A stretch of DNA of 16,297 nt from an uncultured Collinsella sp. (GTDB taxonomy: Bacteria > Actinomycetota > Coriobacteriia > Coriobacteriales > Coriobacteriaceae): positions 1 to 16,297 of the forward strand of contig CAADUO010000019.1 of the NCBI GenBank assembly GCA_900752215.1, in the 5' to 3' direction. How positions within the stretch are numbered: the stretch's first letter is position 1; the number at the start of each line of letters is the position of its first letter. Below are positions 14,863 to 16,297 of this stretch, in pieces. Below the pieces are notes generated by a model. That model was not told where the DNA came from. It made no database searches and saw only the letters and a program-made list of their open reading frames with translations. The translations under genes and the position numbers were made by a program.

Positions 14863-14872
14863 TGCGTACGCA
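14863..14872. repeat. 10-bp palindrome TGCGTACGCA and related GTACG motifs in the galE/hydrolase divergent region
   Basis: The palindrome is perfect. A related ACGTAC occurs 20 bp before it and GTACGC at 14956-14961. CATACGG (14910-14916) and CCGTATG (14950-14956) form an inverted pair. These may be binding sites of an unidentified regulator. Confidence 0.35.
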
Positions 14873-14984
14873 TAACCTGATCTTTGACGTTTGCATACGA
14901 GCCGCCGACCATACGGTTTGCTGCCGTTCGTGGAAATCGTTGGGATGCGCCGTATGTACGCTAATATGTATGAGTTGAGCGACA

Positions 14985-14990
14985 TATAAA
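14985..14990 (+). promoter_or_regulatory. possible -10 box of the cell-wall hydrolase gene
   Basis: TATAAA, five of six matches, about 21 bp before the ATG. The -35 is weak. An alternative -10, TAATAT, is at 14962-14967. Confidence 0.3.
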
Positions 14991-15011
14991 TAAACATGTA
15001 ACGGAGTAGAT

Positions 15012-16220
15012 ATGTCACCAAACAGCGATTCCATCCTTTCCCAGGAGCTTTCGCGTCGCACTGCCCTCAAGGCCCTGTTCGGCGCAGCTTCTGCAGCCGT
15101 TCTTTTTGGTCTGCCCGCTCGCGCCCATGCTGCGGAGGCCACCAAGGAAACCACCGACAAGCTCAATGCGGCCCAGGCTCAGCTTGACGAGGTCCAGGCC
15201 CAGCTCGACAGCATCGCAAATGAATACGCGGCGCTGGCCAACAAGAACGCCCAGACCCTCAACGATATCGAGGGCGTACAGGGCCAGATTGACAGCACGC
15301 AGGCGCAGATTGACGAAAAGAAGGCCGAGCTCAAAAAGAAGCGCGGCGATCTTTCCGATCGCGTTTCCGCCAGCTATAAGTCGGGCGGCACCAACATCCT
15401 GTCGCTGCTGCTCGCCTCGGGCTCGTTTGAGGAGCTCGTCGCCAATGCGCACTATGTTGAGAAGATCAACAAGAGCGACCGCGACGCCATCGAGGACATT
15501 CAGACCATCCAGGAAGAGCTCGATGCGCAAAAGACCGAGCTTGAGTCGCAGAAGGCCGACTTGGAGAAGCTCAAGGATCAGCAGACTGCCCAGATGCAGG
15601 ACATGCAGGCCAAGCAGCAAGAAGTCCAGGCCGTGCTGAGCGGTCTTTCCGACGACGTCAAGGAGCTCATGGCTCAGCGCGATTCAGAGATTCTCGCTGC
15701 CGCCCAGGCCGAGGAGGCTGCCAGGAAGGCCGCCGCCGCTGCCGCGGCCGCCGCGAACAAGAACAATTCCTACTCGGGTGGTTCGAGCTCGGGCGGTGGA
15801 TCGTATGCGCCCGGAACTCCGCAGCAGAATGCCGGCTCGGGCAAGCAGCAGGCCGTCGTCAACGCGTGCTACTCCACGCCTTCGCCGGGTCAGAACTGGT
15901 GCGCGGCGTGGGTTACCAATGTCTTCCGTAACGCCGGCGTTGGCTACTTTGGCGGTAACGCGTGCGATATGTTTAACGCCTGGTGCTATAGCTCCGACCG
16001 CTCGGCGCTGCAGGTGGGTATGATTGTTGCCGACTCATCGCATAGCGGCACGGGTGCTCCGGGCCTTATCTACGGTCATGTGGGTATCTATGTTGGCGGC
16101 GGTATCGTTATGAGCAACGAGGGTGCCATTACGTCTAAGTCGCTTGATTCGTTTATTAGCTTCTATGGCACTGGCTCTGGCGTGCGTTGGGGCTGGCTCG
16201 GCGGTATTGCGCTGTCGTAA
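15012..16220 (+). CDS. Tat-exported coiled-coil peptidoglycan hydrolase (PcsB-like N-terminus, NlpC/P60 or CHAP-like C-terminus)
   Basis: 402 residues. The N-terminus has S14-R15-R16-T-A-L-K, a hydrophobic stretch (20-35) and a likely cleavage site after AHA (40), a Tat-type signal. Residues 43-240 are a long coiled coil rich in Gln, Glu and Lys, broken by a GGTNILSLLLASGSFEELV segment (125-143), as in PcsB-type proteins, where the coil restrains the enzyme until a divisome partner such as FtsX releases it. A run of Ala (240-248) and a Gly/Ser linker (254-277) follow. The catalytic domain (about 281-402) has Cys297 in NWCAAWV and His356 in YGHVGIYVG, with N369 as a likely third residue. Three more Cys (286, 318, 325) could form disulfides. 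It probably cuts peptide cross-bridges in the cell wall. GGAG precedes the ATG. The neighbouring galE is divergent, so the two could share regulation. Confidence 0.85.
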   Translation: MSPNSDSILSQELSRRTALKALFGAASAAVLFGLPARAHAAEATKETTDKLNAAQAQLDEVQAQLDSIANEYAALANKNAQTLNDIEGVQGQIDSTQAQIDEKKAELKKKRGDLSDRVSASYKSGGTNILSLLLASGSFEELVANAHYVEKINKSDRDAIEDIQTIQEELDAQKTELESQKADLEKLKDQQTAQMQDMQAKQQEVQAVLSGLSDDVKELMAQRDSEILAAAQAEEAARKAAAAAAAAANKNNSYSGGSSSGGGSYAPGTPQQNAGSGKQQAVVNACYSTPSPGQNWCAAWVTNVFRNAGVGYFGGNACDMFNAWCYSSDRSALQVGMIVADSSHSGTGAPGLIYGHVGIYVGGGIVMSNEGAITSKSLDSFISFYGTGSGVRWGWLGGIALS

Positions 16221-16297
16221 AGCCGACGGGGCCGCGTGCCCGCCCGCAATATATTTGATTGCCTGCTCGGGCAGTCCTGCGCAAGACGAAGGCCACA

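Noticed and set aside
16221..16297. Terminator or RNA gene after the hydrolase
   Set aside because: Only short imperfect inverted repeats and no T-tract are visible in the 77 bp available before the window ends.

Overview
The window looks like chromosomal DNA of a gut Actinomycetota of the class Coriobacteriia, most likely Collinsella or a close relative. The reasons are the high-GC codon use, the Tat-type signal on a sugar-binding lipoprotein, the MsmX-like ATPase, and the mix of PTS and ABC sugar uptake. The genus is my inference from protein character, not a database match.

Layout. (1) 1-917, minus: the 5' 305 codons of a trans-polyprenyl diphosphate synthase, running off the window. (2) 1031-3481, minus: an 816-residue three-part protein, PTS EIIC + EIIB + a Cof-type HAD phosphatase. 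(3) 3711-4430, plus: a divergent GntR/HutC regulator resembling TreR. (4) 4742-9106, plus: a four-gene ABC sugar importer (Tat lipoprotein binding protein, two permeases, MsmX/UgpC-type ATPase). (5) 9107-9560: a convergent intergenic region with a terminator for each side and, between them, six 15-nt repeats in alternating orientation at an exact 40-bp step. (6) 9561-13463, minus: malQ then glgP. (7) 13684-14745, minus: galE. (8) 15012-16220, plus: a Tat-exported, coiled-coil, NlpC/P60- or CHAP-like cell-wall hydrolase.

How they fit together. Regions 2, 3, 4 and 6 form an alpha-glucan/malto-oligosaccharide module. A 12-bp palindrome close to TTGTTTAAACAA occurs at the promoters of the PTS fusion, the regulator, the ABC operon (twice) and malQ. 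It resembles the TreR operator of Bacillus (TTGTATATACAA, from memory), so one TreR-like repressor probably controls the whole set. The ABC system would import oligosaccharides unphosphorylated. The EIICB would import a disaccharide as its 6-phosphate. The fused HAD domain could then strip the phosphate, giving free sugar for MalQ and GlgP. That coupling, with the phosphatase where an EIIA domain would often sit, is the most novel protein-level feature here; the alternating repeat array is the most novel non-coding one.

No tRNA, rRNA, insertion sequence, phage gene or canonical CRISPR array was seen.
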